From Streptomyces sp. CB01373 (GTDB lineage Bacteria > Actinomycetota > Actinomycetes > Streptomycetales > Streptomycetaceae), in assembly GCF_002803075.1 (NCBI RefSeq), contig NZ_NNBK01000004.1, forward strand, positions 248,001 to 312,000: a stretch of 64,000 nt of DNA. The letters run 5' to 3'. A model generated the notes under the pieces. The model worked only from the letters and a program-made list of their open reading frames with translations. It was not told the DNA's origin and did no database searches. Shown piece by piece: positions 39,285-51,389 of this stretch. How positions within the stretch are numbered: position 1 is the first letter of the stretch; each line of letters opens with the position of its first letter. The translations under genes were made by a program, and so were the position numbers.

Positions 39285-39899
39285 ATGGCGAACCAGTCCC
39301 GCCCCAAGGTCAAGAAGTCGCGTGCCCTCGGTATCGCGCTGACCCCGAAGGCCGTCAAGTACTTCGAGGCGCGCCCCTACCCGCCGGGTGAGCACGGTCG
39401 TGGCCGCAAGCAGAACTCGGACTACAAGGTCCGTCTGCTCGAGAAGCAGCGTCTGCGCGCGCAGTACGACGTCAGCGAGCGTCAGCTCGTCCGCGCCTAC
39501 GAGCGTGCCGCCAAGACGTCGATGAAGACCGGTGAAGCCCTGGTCATCGACCTCGAGAAGCGTCTTGACGCCCTGGTGCTGCGTTCGGGCATCGCCCGCA
39601 CGATCTACCAGGCCCGCCAGATGGTCGTCCACGGCCACATCCAGGTCAACGGCAAGAAGGTCGACAAGCCGTCCTTCCAGGTCCGTCCCGACGACGTGGT
39701 CCAGGTCCGCGAGCGCAGCCGCGAGAAGACCCTCTTCCAGGTCTCCCGCGAGGGTGGCTTCGCCCCCGACGGCGAGACCCCCCGCTACCTCCAGGTGAAC
39801 CTCAAGGCCCTGGCGTTCCGCCTGGACCGCGAGCCGAACCGCAAGGAGATCCCGGTGATCTGCGACGAGCAGCTCGTCGTCGAGTACTACGCCCGCTGA
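39285..39899 (+). CDS. rpsD: 30S ribosomal protein S4
   Basis: A 204-residue S4 protein. It has an N-terminal RNA-contact region and an S4 domain (about 93-155: RLDALVLRSGIARTIYQARQMVVHGHI). It starts assembly of the small subunit and can repress its own mRNA. The N-terminus MANQSRPKVKKSRALGIALT lacks the zinc-binding cysteines of some S4 proteins, so this is the zinc-free form. It stands apart from the main ribosomal operons. Confidence 0.97.
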   Translation: MANQSRPKVKKSRALGIALTPKAVKYFEARPYPPGEHGRGRKQNSDYKVRLLEKQRLRAQYDVSERQLVRAYERAAKTSMKTGEALVIDLEKRLDALVLRSGIARTIYQARQMVVHGHIQVNGKKVDKPSFQVRPDDVVQVRERSREKTLFQVSREGGFAPDGETPRYLQVNLKALAFRLDREPNRKEIPVICDEQLVVEYYAR

Positions 39900-39934
39900 T
39901 CACCGGCAGGCCGTAGCACCACAGCACCACCCGG

Positions 39935-39975
39935 CCCGCCGTCTCCCCGCCCTTTCGGGCGGGCGGGACGGCGGG
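39935..39975 (+). terminator. Terminator after rpsD
   Basis: Nested pairing CCCGCCGTC-xx-CCCGCCC / GGGCGGGCG-GACGGCGGG around a TTTC loop gives a long stable hairpin 35 bp after the rpsD stop. Confidence 0.75.
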
Positions 39976-40094
39976 CTCGCTCGTGCCACCGGCACACGGC
40001 CGCAAATCCGGTACGGAGCCGCACCCTCGGCGCGATAGGCTCGGTGCACGACTTTCTCGATGTACAGGCACGTTTCAGGGAGCGGGTGCGCACA

Positions 40095-40535
40095 GTGTCC
40101 GGTGGAGAGGTGGCCGGGATCCTGGTGGCCGTCTTCTGGGCGATCCTGGTCTCCTTCCTCGCCGTCGCACTGGCGAGGCTGGCCCAGACGCTCAAGGCGA
40201 CCACCCGACTCGTGGCGGACGTGACCGACCAGGCCGTCCCGCTGCTGGCCGAGGCCTCCCAGGCGGTGCGTTCCGCGCAGACCCAGATCGACCGCGTCGA
40301 CGCGATCGCCTCCGACGTCCAGGAGGTCACGTCCAACGCCTCCGCGCTGTCGACCACCGTCGCCTCCACCTTCGGCGGCCCGCTGGTCAAGGTCGCCGCC
40401 TTCGGTTACGGCGTGCGCAGGGCACTGGGCGGCCGCAAGGAGGACGCGCCCGGCAAGGCGTCGAGGCGTACCGTGATCGTGGGCCGCAGCGTCCCGGCCG
40501 CGCGGCGGGGAAAGCGGAACAACCGGGAGAAGTAA
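40095..40535 (+). CDS. DUF948 membrane-anchored protein
   Basis: A 146-residue protein with one N-terminal membrane helix (GEVAGILVAVFWAILVSFLAVALARL) and a long helical extracellular or cytoplasmic domain rich in Val/Ala/Gln/Asp, as in the DUF948 family, plus a basic tail ending NREK. A GTG at 40095 is preferred because GGGAG lies about 10 nt upstream; an earlier ATG (40044) adds 17 residues. The role is unknown. The next gene follows after 9 bp. Confidence 0.75.
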   Translation: MSGGEVAGILVAVFWAILVSFLAVALARLAQTLKATTRLVADVTDQAVPLLAEASQAVRSAQTQIDRVDAIASDVQEVTSNASALSTTVASTFGGPLVKVAAFGYGVRRALGGRKEDAPGKASRRTVIVGRSVPAARRGKRNNREK

Positions 40536-40544
40536 GGACTAGCG

Positions 40545-40919
40545 ATGTTCCGCCGTACGTTCTGGTTCACCACCGGTGTCGCCGCCGGAGTGTGGGCCAC
40601 CACCAAGGTCAACCGCAAACTCAAGCAGCTGACTCCCGAGAGCCTCGCCGTGACCGCGGCGACCAAGGCGGTCGAGGCCGGTCACCGGCTCAAGGACCGC
40701 GCCCTCGGCTTCGCGCTCGACGTCCGCGACAACATGGCCCAGCGGGAGGCCGAACTCGGCGAGGCACTGGGCACGAACGCCCCGGTCGACCCGGAACTGC
40801 CGCCGTCCAGGCGGTACACCGCCATCGAGAACCGCAACCACCCGAAGTACGTCGAGGGCCCGGCGTCCTCGGAACACCCGCACACGACGTACTCGTACAA
40901 CCGGAATGAGGACCACTGA
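40545..40919 (+). CDS. DUF6167 small protein before alaS
   Basis: A 124-residue protein with an N-terminal hydrophobic segment ([21 protein letters not shown]), a helical middle, and a Pro/Asn/His-rich tail. It resembles the DUF6167 family seen next to alaS in Streptomyces; the role is unknown. Its TGA overlaps the ATG of alaS (TGATG). Confidence 0.75.
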   Translation: MFRRTFWFTTGVAAGVWATTKVNRKLKQLTPESLAVTAATKAVEAGHRLKDRALGFALDVRDNMAQREAELGEALGTNAPVDPELPPSRRYTAIENRNHPKYVEGPASSEHPHTTYSYNRNEDH

Positions 40920-43591
40920 TGGAGTCGGCTGAGATCCGCCGCCGCTGGCTGAGCTTCTTCGAGGAGCGCGGGCACACCGTCGTGCCTTCGGCGTCGCTCA
41001 TCGCGGACGACCCGACTCTGCTCCTCGTGCCGGCCGGCATGGTGCCCTTCAAGCCCTACTTCCTCGGCGAGGTCAAGCCGCCCTTCCCGCGCGCCACCAG
41101 CGTGCAGAAGTGCGTGCGCACCCCCGACATCGAAGAGGTCGGCAAGACCACCCGGCACGGCACCTTCTTCCAGATGTGCGGCAACTTCTCCTTCGGCGAC
41201 TACTTCAAGGAAGGCGCCGTCAAGCTCGCCTGGGAGTTGCTCACCGCGCCCCAGGACAAGGGCGGTTACGGCCTGGAGCCGGAGAAGCTCTGGATCACCG
41301 TCTACCAGGACGACGACGAGGCCGAGCGGATCTGGCACGAGGTCGTCGGCGTGCCCAAGGAGCGCATCCAGCGCCTGGGCAAGAAGGACAACTTCTGGTC
41401 CATGGGCGTGCCCGGCCCGTGCGGCCCCTGCTCCGAGATCAACTACGACCGCGGTCCCGAGTTCGGCGTCGAGGGCGGCCCCGCCGTCAACGACGAGCGG
41501 TACGTGGAGATCTGGAACCTCGTCTTCATGCAGTACGAGCGCGGCGAGGGCACCGGCAAGGACAACTTCGAGATCCTCGGAGACCTGCCGAGCAAGAACA
41601 TCGACACGGGGCTCGGCCTGGAGCGGCTCGCCATGATTCTGCAGGGTGTGCAGAACATGTACGAGATCGACACGTCCATGGCCGTCATCGACAAGGCCAC
41701 CGAGCTCACCGGTGTCGCCTACGGCGACGCCCACGACTCCGACGTGTCGCTGCGCGTGGTCACCGACCACATGCGCACCGCCGCGATGCTCATCGGTGAC
41801 GGCGTCACCCCCGGCAACGAGGGCCGCGGCTACGTGCTGCGCCGCATCATGCGCCGCGCCATCCGCAACATGCGCCTGCTCGGCGCCACCGGTCCGGTCG
41901 TCAAGGACCTGATCGACGTGGTGATCGGCATGATGGGGCAGCAGTACCCGGAGCTGGTCACCGACCGCGAGCGGATCGAGAAGGTCGCCCTCGCCGAGGA
42001 GGCCGCCTTCCTCAAGACGCTGAAGGCCGGCACCAACATCCTGGACACCGCCGTCACCGAGACCAAGCAGGCCGGTGGCAAGGTCCTCTCCGGCGACAAG
42101 GCCTTCCTGCTCCACGACACCTGGGGCTTCCCGATCGACCTCACCCTGGAGATGGCCGGCGAACAGGGCCTTTCCGTGGACGAGGACGGCTTCCGCCGCC
42201 TGATGAAGGAGCAGCGGGAGCGCGCCAAGGCCGACGCCCGGGCCAAGAAGACCGGCCACGCCGACCTCGGCGCCTACCGGGAGATCGCCGACTCCGCCGG
42301 CGAGACCGACTTCATCGGCTACAGCGACACCGAGGGCGAGTCCACGATCGTCGGCATCCTCGTCGACGGCACCTCCTCCCCGGCCGCCACCGAGGGCGAC
42401 GAGGTCGAGATCGTCCTCGACCGCACCCCCTTCTACGCCGAGGGCGGCGGCCAGATCGGCGACACCGGCCGCATCAAGGTGGACTCCGGCGCCGTCATCG
42501 AGGTCCGCGACTGTCAGAAGCCGGTCCCGGGTGTGTACGTCCACAAGGGCGTCGTCCAGGTCGGCGAGGTCACCGTCGGCGCCAGGGCCCACGCCTCGAT
42601 CGACTCGCGCCGCCGCAAGGCCATCGCCCGCGCCCACTCCGCCACGCACCTGACCCACCAGGCGCTGCGCGACGCCCTCGGCCCGACGGCCGCCCAGGCC
42701 GGCTCCGAGAACCAGCCCGGCCGGTTCCGCTTCGACTTCGGCTCCCCGTCCGCCGTGCCGACGGCGGTGATGACCGACGTCGAGCAGAAGATCAACGAGG
42801 TGCTCGCCCGCGACCTGGACGTGCACGCCGAGGTCATGGGCATCGACGACGCCAAGAAGCAGGGCGCCATCGCCGAGTTCGGCGAGAAGTACGGCGAGCG
42901 CGTGCGCGTGGTGACCATCGGCGACTTCTCCAAGGAGCTGTGCGGCGGCACGCACGTGCACAACACCGCCCAGCTCGGCCTGGTGAAGCTGCTCGGCGAG
43001 TCGTCGATCGGCTCCGGTGTGCGCCGTATCGAGGCCCTGGTCGGAGTGGACGCCTACAACTTCCTGGCCCGTGAGCACACGGTCGTCGCCCAGCTCCAGG
43101 AGCTGGTCAAGGGCCGCCCCGAGGAGCTGCCGGAGAAGATCTCCGCCATGCTCGGCAAGCTGAAGGACGCCGAGAAGGAGATCGAGAAGTTCCGCGCCGA
43201 GAAGGTGCTCCAGGCCGCCGCCGGTCTCGCCGAGTCCGCCAAGGACGTCCGCGGTGTGGCCGTCGTCACGGGGCAGGTCCCGGACGGCACCACGCCGGAC
43301 GACCTGCGCAAGCTCGTGCTCGACGTGCGCGGCCGGATCCAGGGCGGCCGGGCCGCCGTGGTCGCCCTGTTCACCGTGAACAACGGCAAGCCGCTCACGG
43401 TGATCGCCACCAACGAGGCCGCCCGCGAGCGCGGTCTGAAGGCCGGTGACCTGGTCCGCACGGCCGCCAAGACCCTTGGCGGCGGCGGTGGCGGCAAGCC
43501 GGACGTCGCCCAGGGCGGCGGGCAGAACCCGGCCGCCGTCGGTGAGGCCGTGGACGCCGTGGAGCGGCTCGTGGCGGAAACGGCCAAGTGA
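40919..43591 (+). CDS. alaS: Alanyl-tRNA synthetase
   Basis: An 890-residue class II synthetase. The N-terminal catalytic core opens [22 protein letters not shown]. The editing domain has HxxxH-type metal sites ([24 protein letters not shown]), and the C-terminal oligomerisation/DHHA1 region (about 740-890) ends in a Gly-rich [17 protein letters not shown]. The ATG overlaps the preceding stop. ruvX follows directly. Confidence 0.96.
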   Translation: MESAEIRRRWLSFFEERGHTVVPSASLIADDPTLLLVPAGMVPFKPYFLGEVKPPFPRATSVQKCVRTPDIEEVGKTTRHGTFFQMCGNFSFGDYFKEGAVKLAWELLTAPQDKGGYGLEPEKLWITVYQDDDEAERIWHEVVGVPKERIQRLGKKDNFWSMGVPGPCGPCSEINYDRGPEFGVEGGPAVNDERYVEIWNLVFMQYERGEGTGKDNFEILGDLPSKNIDTGLGLERLAMILQGVQNMYEIDTSMAVIDKATELTGVAYGDAHDSDVSLRVVTDHMRTAAMLIGDGVTPGNEGRGYVLRRIMRRAIRNMRLLGATGPVVKDLIDVVIGMMGQQYPELVTDRERIEKVALAEEAAFLKTLKAGTNILDTAVTETKQAGGKVLSGDKAFLLHDTWGFPIDLTLEMAGEQGLSVDEDGFRRLMKEQRERAKADARAKKTGHADLGAYREIADSAGETDFIGYSDTEGESTIVGILVDGTSSPAATEGDEVEIVLDRTPFYAEGGGQIGDTGRIKVDSGAVIEVRDCQKPVPGVYVHKGVVQVGEVTVGARAHASIDSRRRKAIARAHSATHLTHQALRDALGPTAAQAGSENQPGRFRFDFGSPSAVPTAVMTDVEQKINEVLARDLDVHAEVMGIDDAKKQGAIAEFGEKYGERVRVVTIGDFSKELCGGTHVHNTAQLGLVKLLGESSIGSGVRRIEALVGVDAYNFLAREHTVVAQLQELVKGRPEELPEKISAMLGKLKDAEKEIEKFRAEKVLQAAAGLAESAKDVRGVAVVTGQVPDGTTPDDLRKLVLDVRGRIQGGRAAVVALFTVNNGKPLTVIATNEAARERGLKAGDLVRTAAKTLGGGGGGKPDVAQGGGQNPAAVGEAVDAVERLVAETAK

Positions 43592-44055
43592 TGCGAAGAG
43601 GACGTCGGCTCGCGATCGACGTCGGGGACGCCCGGATCGGGGTCGCCTCGTGCGACCCCGACGGGATCCTCGCCACCCCGGTGGAGACGGTTCCCGGCCG
43701 TGACGTTCCCGCGGCCCACCGTCGGCTCCGGCAGCTCGTCGAGGAGTACGAGCCGATCGAGGTCGTCGTCGGACTCCCGCGTTCCCTCAAGGGGGGCGAG
43801 GGTCCGGCCGCGGTCAAGGTCCGCGCCTTCGCCGGCGAGCTGGCCAAGGGCATCGCCCCGGTGCCGGTCCGCCTGGTGGACGAGCGGATGACCACGGTGA
43901 CGGCGAGTCAGGGGCTGCGGGCCTCGGGGGTGAAGTCCAAGAAGGGACGCTCCGTGATCGACCAGGCCGCGGCCGTCATCATCCTGCAGCAGGCCCTCGA
44001 ATCCGAACGGGTGTCAGGGAAAGCACCTGGCGAGGGCGTCGAAGTGGTCATCTGA
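43591..44055 (+). CDS. ruvX: RuvX/YqgF-family putative Holliday junction resolvase
   Basis: A 154-residue RNase H-fold nuclease (LAIDVGDARIGVASCDPD carries the first Asp, RLVDERMTTVTA the Glu, and the DQAAAVIIL the C-terminal Asp). YqgF proteins process pre-16S rRNA or junctions. ATG at 43591 is used; GTG at 43588 immediately before it is possible. It overlaps the alaS stop by one base. It is followed by 122 bp, then mltG. Confidence 0.92.
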   Translation: MRRGRRLAIDVGDARIGVASCDPDGILATPVETVPGRDVPAAHRRLRQLVEEYEPIEVVVGLPRSLKGGEGPAAVKVRAFAGELAKGIAPVPVRLVDERMTTVTASQGLRASGVKSKKGRSVIDQAAAVIILQQALESERVSGKAPGEGVEVVI

Positions 44056-44177
44056 TCGCGATACGGTAACGTTCCGCGCGATGCGCCTGTGTTCGAACAG
44101 ACGACGCACAGAAAGAGGCGGAACGGAAGCCGGGGCACACGGCCGTGTGACCGCCGCCTCGCGGCTCTAGGGGATCG

Positions 44178-45995
44178 ATGACTGAGTATGGCCGGGACCC
44201 AGGTCCCGAACCGTGGCATCCGGAGGACCCGTTGTACGGGGACGGCGGATGGGGAGGACAGCAGGCCCAGGCGGGCCCGCAGTCCCCCTACGGCGGTGGG
44301 CCGCAGCACCACCCGCAGCAGTCGCAGCAGGGGCAGCAGGCGCAGTACGGAGACTGGGGCCAGGGTCAGCAGGGCGGCTACGGCGGCCAGTACCAGCAGC
44401 AGCCCTACGGTGATCAGGGTCACCAGCAGGGCCAGCAGCACTACGACCCGCAGGGTCAGCAGCAGTACGGTCAGCAGGGTCAGCAGCAGTACGGTCAGCA
44501 AGGTCAGCAGGGCCAGCAGCAGTACGACCAGCAGTACGCGGGGCACCTTCAGCAGCAGGGCCACGACCAGGGCGGCTGGGACGGCGCCGGCGGACAGCAG
44601 CAGCCCGCCTACCCCGCCGACCCGGCAGACCCGTACGGCCAGCAGGCCGCGGCCTACGGCGCTGAGCAGCCGGATCTCTACGGCACTCCCGAGGCCTACC
44701 CGCCGCCGGAGCCGCCGAGCCGCCGGCGCGCCGAGCCGGAGCCGCGGCCGGACTGGGACCCGGATCCCGAACCCGAGCAGGACGATCACGCGTTCTTCGC
44801 GGGCGGCGGTGGCGACGACGAGGAGGACGCCGACGCCGACAGCGACGATCCGAAGGAAGGCCGGGGGCGCGGCGACCGCAAGGGCCGCGGAGGCAAAGGC
44901 AAGGGCAAGTCAAAGAAACGTCGCAGCGGCTGTGCCTGCATGGTCGTCGTCCTGGTGTTCGGCGGAGGCACGGCAGGAGTCGCCTACTACGGCTACCAGT
45001 TCTACCAAAATCGTTTCGGCGCCGCGCCGGACTACGCCGGCGACGGGGTCAACGAGACGGTCACCGTCGAGATCCCCAAGGGCGCGGGCGGCTACGACAT
45101 CGGCCGGGTGCTGAAGACGGCGGGCGTGGTCAAGAGCGTCGACGCCTTCGTGGCGGCGCAGGCGCAGAACCCCAATGGCAGGACGATCCAGGACGGCATC
45201 TACACCCTGCGCAAGCAGATGTCGGCCGCCAGCGCGGTCGAACTGATGCTCAGCCCGAAGAGCCGCAGCAACCTGGTCCTCGCGGAGGGCCTGCGCAACG
45301 CGGCGGTCTACACGCTGATCGACAAGCGCCTGGAACTGCCGGAGGGCACCACGGCCGGCGTCGCGAAGAAGGAGTACAAGAAGCTCGGTCTGCCCTCCTG
45401 GGCGCTGGACCGCCCCAACCTGAAGGACCCGCTGGAAGGGTTCCTCTACCCCTCCAGCTACGCCGTCGCCAAGGGGCAGAAGCCCGAGGCCGTCCTGAAG
45501 GAGATGGTGACGCGGGCCAACGGGAAGTACAACGAGCTCGGTCTGGAGAAGAAGGCCAAGGGCCTGGACCTCGAAGGGCCCTGGCAACTGCTCACCGTGG
45601 CGAGCCTGGTCCAGGCCGAGGGCAAGACGCACGACGACTTCCGCAAGATGTCGGAAGTGATCTACAACCGTCTGAAGCCGACCAACACCGAGACCAACCG
45701 GTTGCTGCAGTTCGACTCGACCTTCAATTACCTGAAGGGCCAGAGCAACATCCACATCAGCGAGAAGGAGATCAACAGCAACCACGACCTTTACAACACG
45801 TACACCCGCACGGGCCTGCCGCCCGGACCGATCGGAAACCCCGGCGACGAGGCGCTGAGCGCGGCATTGAATCCGACCGACGACGGCTGGATCTATTTCG
45901 TGGCGACCGACGGTGCGCACAAGACCGAGTTCGCCAAGACGTACGCCGAATTCCTCAAGCTCAAGGACAAGTTCGATGCCACCAAGGGCAACTGA
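44178..45995 (+). CDS. mltG: Endolytic murein transglycosylase MltG with Q-rich N-terminal tail
   Basis: A 605-residue protein. The first 245 residues are cytoplasmic, extremely rich in Gln, Tyr, Gly and Pro (tandem QQYGQQGQ-type units) and then acidic, followed by a basic stop-transfer (KGKGKSKKRRSG), one membrane helix (about 251-273) and the YceG domain. The catalytic Glu is E481 in ASLVQAEGKTHDDF. The domain trims nascent glycan strands at the membrane. The tail is several times longer than in most homologues. It overlaps aroE by 20 bp. Confidence 0.92.
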   Translation: MTEYGRDPGPEPWHPEDPLYGDGGWGGQQAQAGPQSPYGGGPQHHPQQSQQGQQAQYGDWGQGQQGGYGGQYQQQPYGDQGHQQGQQHYDPQGQQQYGQQGQQQYGQQGQQGQQQYDQQYAGHLQQQGHDQGGWDGAGGQQQPAYPADPADPYGQQAAAYGAEQPDLYGTPEAYPPPEPPSRRRAEPEPRPDWDPDPEPEQDDHAFFAGGGGDDEEDADADSDDPKEGRGRGDRKGRGGKGKGKSKKRRSGCACMVVVLVFGGGTAGVAYYGYQFYQNRFGAAPDYAGDGVNETVTVEIPKGAGGYDIGRVLKTAGVVKSVDAFVAAQAQNPNGRTIQDGIYTLRKQMSAASAVELMLSPKSRSNLVLAEGLRNAAVYTLIDKRLELPEGTTAGVAKKEYKKLGLPSWALDRPNLKDPLEGFLYPSSYAVAKGQKPEAVLKEMVTRANGKYNELGLEKKAKGLDLEGPWQLLTVASLVQAEGKTHDDFRKMSEVIYNRLKPTNTETNRLLQFDSTFNYLKGQSNIHISEKEINSNHDLYNTYTRTGLPPGPIGNPGDEALSAALNPTDDGWIYFVATDGAHKTEFAKTYAEFLKLKDKFDATKGN

Positions 45996-46815
45996 CGCCC
46001 GTCGGGCGGCTGTGCTCGGTTCGCCGATCGCCCACTCGCTCTCCCCGGTGCTGCACCGGGCGGCGTACGCGGAGCTGGGGCTCGCGAACTGGTCGTACGA
46101 ACGGTTCGAGATCGACGAAGCGGGTCTGCCCTCGTTCTTCGAGGGTCTGGGACCCGAGTGGGCCGGGCTGTCGCTGACCATGCCGCTGAAGCGGGCGGTC
46201 ATCCCGCTGCTCGACGGGATCAGCGACACCGCCGCCTCCGTCGAGGCGGTCAACACGGTCGTGTTCACCGAGGACGGCCGCCGGGTCGGGGACAACACCG
46301 ACGTGCCGGGCATGGTCGCCGCCCTGCGCGAGCACGGCATCGAGCAGGTCGGCTCGGCGGCGATCCTCGGCGCCGGCGCCACCGCCTCCTCCGCGCTGGC
46401 CGCGCTCGCCCGCGTCTGCACCGGCGAGGTCGTCGCCTACGTCCGCAGCGAGGCCCGCGCGGCCGAGATGCGGCAGTGGGGCGAGCGGCTGGACGTCGAG
46501 GTCCGCACGGCGGACTGGGCGGACGCCGAACAGGCCCTGACCGCGCCGCTGGTGATCGCCACCACCCCGGCCGGGACGACGGACGCGCTCGCCGGCTCCG
46601 TACCCGAGCGTCCCGCCACCCTCTTCGACGTCCTCTACGACCCCTGGCCCACGCCGCTGGCGGCCCGCTGGTCCATGGCCGGTGGCGCCGTCGTCAGCGG
46701 TCTCGACCTGCTGGTGCACCAGGCGGTCCTCCAGGTCGAGCAGATGACGGGCCGCGCCCCGGCCCCCCTGCACGCCATGCGCGAAGCGGGCGAGAAGGCC
46801 CTCGCGGCCCGCTGA
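45976..46815 (+). CDS. aroE: Shikimate dehydrogenase
   Basis: A 279-residue NADP-dependent enzyme of the shikimate pathway. The shikimate-binding residues are visible in SPIAHSLSPVLHRAAY (Ser-x-Ser), TMPLKRAV (catalytic Lys), VNTVVF and DNTDVPG. The nucleotide site is GAGATASSALAAL. The ATG at 45976 lies inside mltG, giving a 20-bp overlap; a later start would lose the first strand. aroC, aroK and aroB follow, after 216 bp without a gene. Confidence 0.93.
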   Translation: MPPRATDARRAAVLGSPIAHSLSPVLHRAAYAELGLANWSYERFEIDEAGLPSFFEGLGPEWAGLSLTMPLKRAVIPLLDGISDTAASVEAVNTVVFTEDGRRVGDNTDVPGMVAALREHGIEQVGSAAILGAGATASSALAALARVCTGEVVAYVRSEARAAEMRQWGERLDVEVRTADWADAEQALTAPLVIATTPAGTTDALAGSVPERPATLFDVLYDPWPTPLAARWSMAGGAVVSGLDLLVHQAVLQVEQMTGRAPAPLHAMREAGEKALAAR

Positions 46816-47031
46816 CCAGGGCTTGTCCGTCCCGATCCGGGAAGCCGGACCGCCGTGCGTTCGCGGTGGACCGACGGGGGGCACCGGGGGTGGCGTGTGT
46901 CCGCCCGGAGTCCGACTGCTGGACCGGCGACCGGGACAGGTACCCGGACGTGGGAGGATCGGAGGTGGCGGGCCAGGGCCGCGCACCCGGTCGCGTCGTC
47001 GCAGTTCCAGGCGCGAGCATGAGGAGCACCG

Positions 47032-49819
<2,788 letters not shown>

Positions 49820-49973
49820 GTACCACCGCGCCGGATCCGCCTGTCGCGACGGGCACGTCGGACCGTGCCCGGCCGTTCACCAAATGGCGGCCGGGGACGG
49901 TACCGTTCGGTAGGCGGTGGGCTCGGGCCCGCCGTCGGCGCCATTTGCCCCGTACGAGACGGAGTCGCACCGG

Positions 49974-51251
49974 ATGCAGGACGCAGTGGGTTCACCGCTG
50001 CCGCCGCCCCACCAGCCGGGGCACGGACCGGCCGCCGGCTGGGCGCCGGCCGCGCAACACCCGGACCCGCGGCACCCGAACGCCCCCCAGGGCCCGCCCC
50101 CCGCACGGCCCCCGGGCTACCCCGGCCCCCCGAACCACCAGCCGCCGGTCCCGCCTTCCCAGAGCCGGCACCCCCAGGGCCCACCCGCATCGCCGCCGCA
50201 CACACCGGTCGCGCATCCGTCGGCCCCGCATCTCCAGAACCCGCACGTTCAGGGGCCGCCCTCGACCACGCCGCCTTCTCAGAGTCAGCATCCTCAGGGT
50301 CCGCATCCGTCGGCCCCGCATGTCCAGAACCCGCGCCCGCAGGGGCCGCCCTCGACCACGCCGCCTTCTCAGAGTCAGCATCCTCAGGGTCCGCATCCGT
50401 CGGCTCCGCATGTCCAGAACCCGCGCCCGCAGGGGCCGCCCCCAGTGGCGCCGCATGTCCAGAACCCGCGCCCCCAGGGGCCGCCCCCTTCCGCGCCGCA
50501 TCCTCAAGCCCCGCACACCCAGGGCCCGCCCCCATCCGTGCCGCACCCCCAGGTTCCCCGACAGCCGGCTCCCGCCGTGCCGCAGCCCGGGGCGGCACCC
50601 GTGCCCGACGGGACCGGGCATGTCCGGCTGCCGCCCGGGGGCCCCGTCGGGATGCCCAGTGCGCCGCCCGCTCAGAGTGCGCCCGATCCGTCGGCCACCA
50701 CGCTGGCGGTGCTGTTGATCGGGCCGGCGGGGGCGGGCAAGACGAGCGTCGCCAAGTACTGGGCCGACCACCGCCGCGTGCCCACCGCACACATCAGCCT
50801 CGACGACGTCCGCGAGTGGGTCCGCTCCGGCTTCGCCGACCCGCAGTCGGGATGGAACGACCACTCCGAGGCCCAGTACCGGCTCGCCCGCCGCACCTGC
50901 GGCTTCGCCGCCCGCAACTTCCTCGCCAACGGCATCTCGTGCATCCTCGACGACGCCGTCTTCCCCGACCGCCCGGTGGTCGGACTCGGCGGCTGGAAGC
51001 GCCATGTCGGCCCCGGCCTGCTCCCGGTCGTGCTGCTGCCCGGCCTCGACATCGTCCTGGAGCGCAACGCCGAACGCTCCGGCAACCGCCGGCTGACCGA
51101 TGAGGAAGTCGCCCGCATCCACGGCCGCATGGCCGGCTGGTACGGCTCCGGGCTCCCCATCATCGACAACTCCCAGCTCGACGTCCCGGCCACGGCGCGC
51201 GTCCTGGACGAGGTCCTGTCCCGGGCCATAGCAAGCCCCCCGAACTGGTAG
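49974..51251 (+). CDS. P-loop ATPase with Pro/His/Gln-rich repeat N-terminus
   Basis: A 425-residue protein. Residues 1-235 are low-complexity Pro/His/Gln/Ser repeats (units such as PSAPHVQNPRPQGPP). The C-terminal 180 residues hold a P-loop kinase-like domain: Walker A GPAGAGKT at 250-257, then DDVREWVRSGF and CILDDAVFPDR, resembling AAA_33-type zeta-toxin/polynucleotide kinases. The substrate is unknown. ATG at 49974 is preferred over an upstream GTG. It sits between aroB and the peptidase/efp group. Confidence 0.75.
   Translation: MQDAVGSPLPPPHQPGHGPAAGWAPAAQHPDPRHPNAPQGPPPARPPGYPGPPNHQPPVPPSQSRHPQGPPASPPHTPVAHPSAPHLQNPHVQGPPSTTPPSQSQHPQGPHPSAPHVQNPRPQGPPSTTPPSQSQHPQGPHPSAPHVQNPRPQGPPPVAPHVQNPRPQGPPPSAPHPQAPHTQGPPPSVPHPQVPRQPAPAVPQPGAAPVPDGTGHVRLPPGGPVGMPSAPPAQSAPDPSATTLAVLLIGPAGAGKTSVAKYWADHRRVPTAHISLDDVREWVRSGFADPQSGWNDHSEAQYRLARRTCGFAARNFLANGISCILDDAVFPDRPVVGLGGWKRHVGPGLLPVVLLPGLDIVLERNAERSGNRRLTDEEVARIHGRMAGWYGSGLPIIDNSQLDVPATARVLDEVLSRAIASPPNW
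50252..50431 (+). repeat. 90-bp tandem coding repeat (2 copies)
   Basis: Two adjacent 90-bp units (50252-50341 and 50342-50431) differ at one visible base. Both begin GGGGCCGCCC, pass through TCAGAGTCAGCATCC, and end at AACCCGCGCCCGCA. Partial copies continue past 50431. In frame, each codes for 30 residues of the proline-rich tail. Length variation between strains is expected by slippage or unequal recombination. Confidence 0.9.
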
Positions 51252-51389
51252 GACGCGGCCGTGCCCGGCGGCCCCGGGCGGGCCGAGGCCGGGATCCGGG
51301 AGGCGCTGGGCGGGCCGCGGCCGGGATCCGGCATACCCACTCGGACCTCTCGAACGGCGATATTGAGCCATGACTCTTACGCTCGGTTC

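Noticed and set aside
39935..39975. CRISPR-like hairpin (CCCCGCC)
   Set aside because: Contains CCCCGCC but pairs as a long nested terminator after rpsD and has no spaced second copy.
40682..43078. 798-codon minus-strand open frame
   Set aside because: Shadow of alaS with the same artefact composition.
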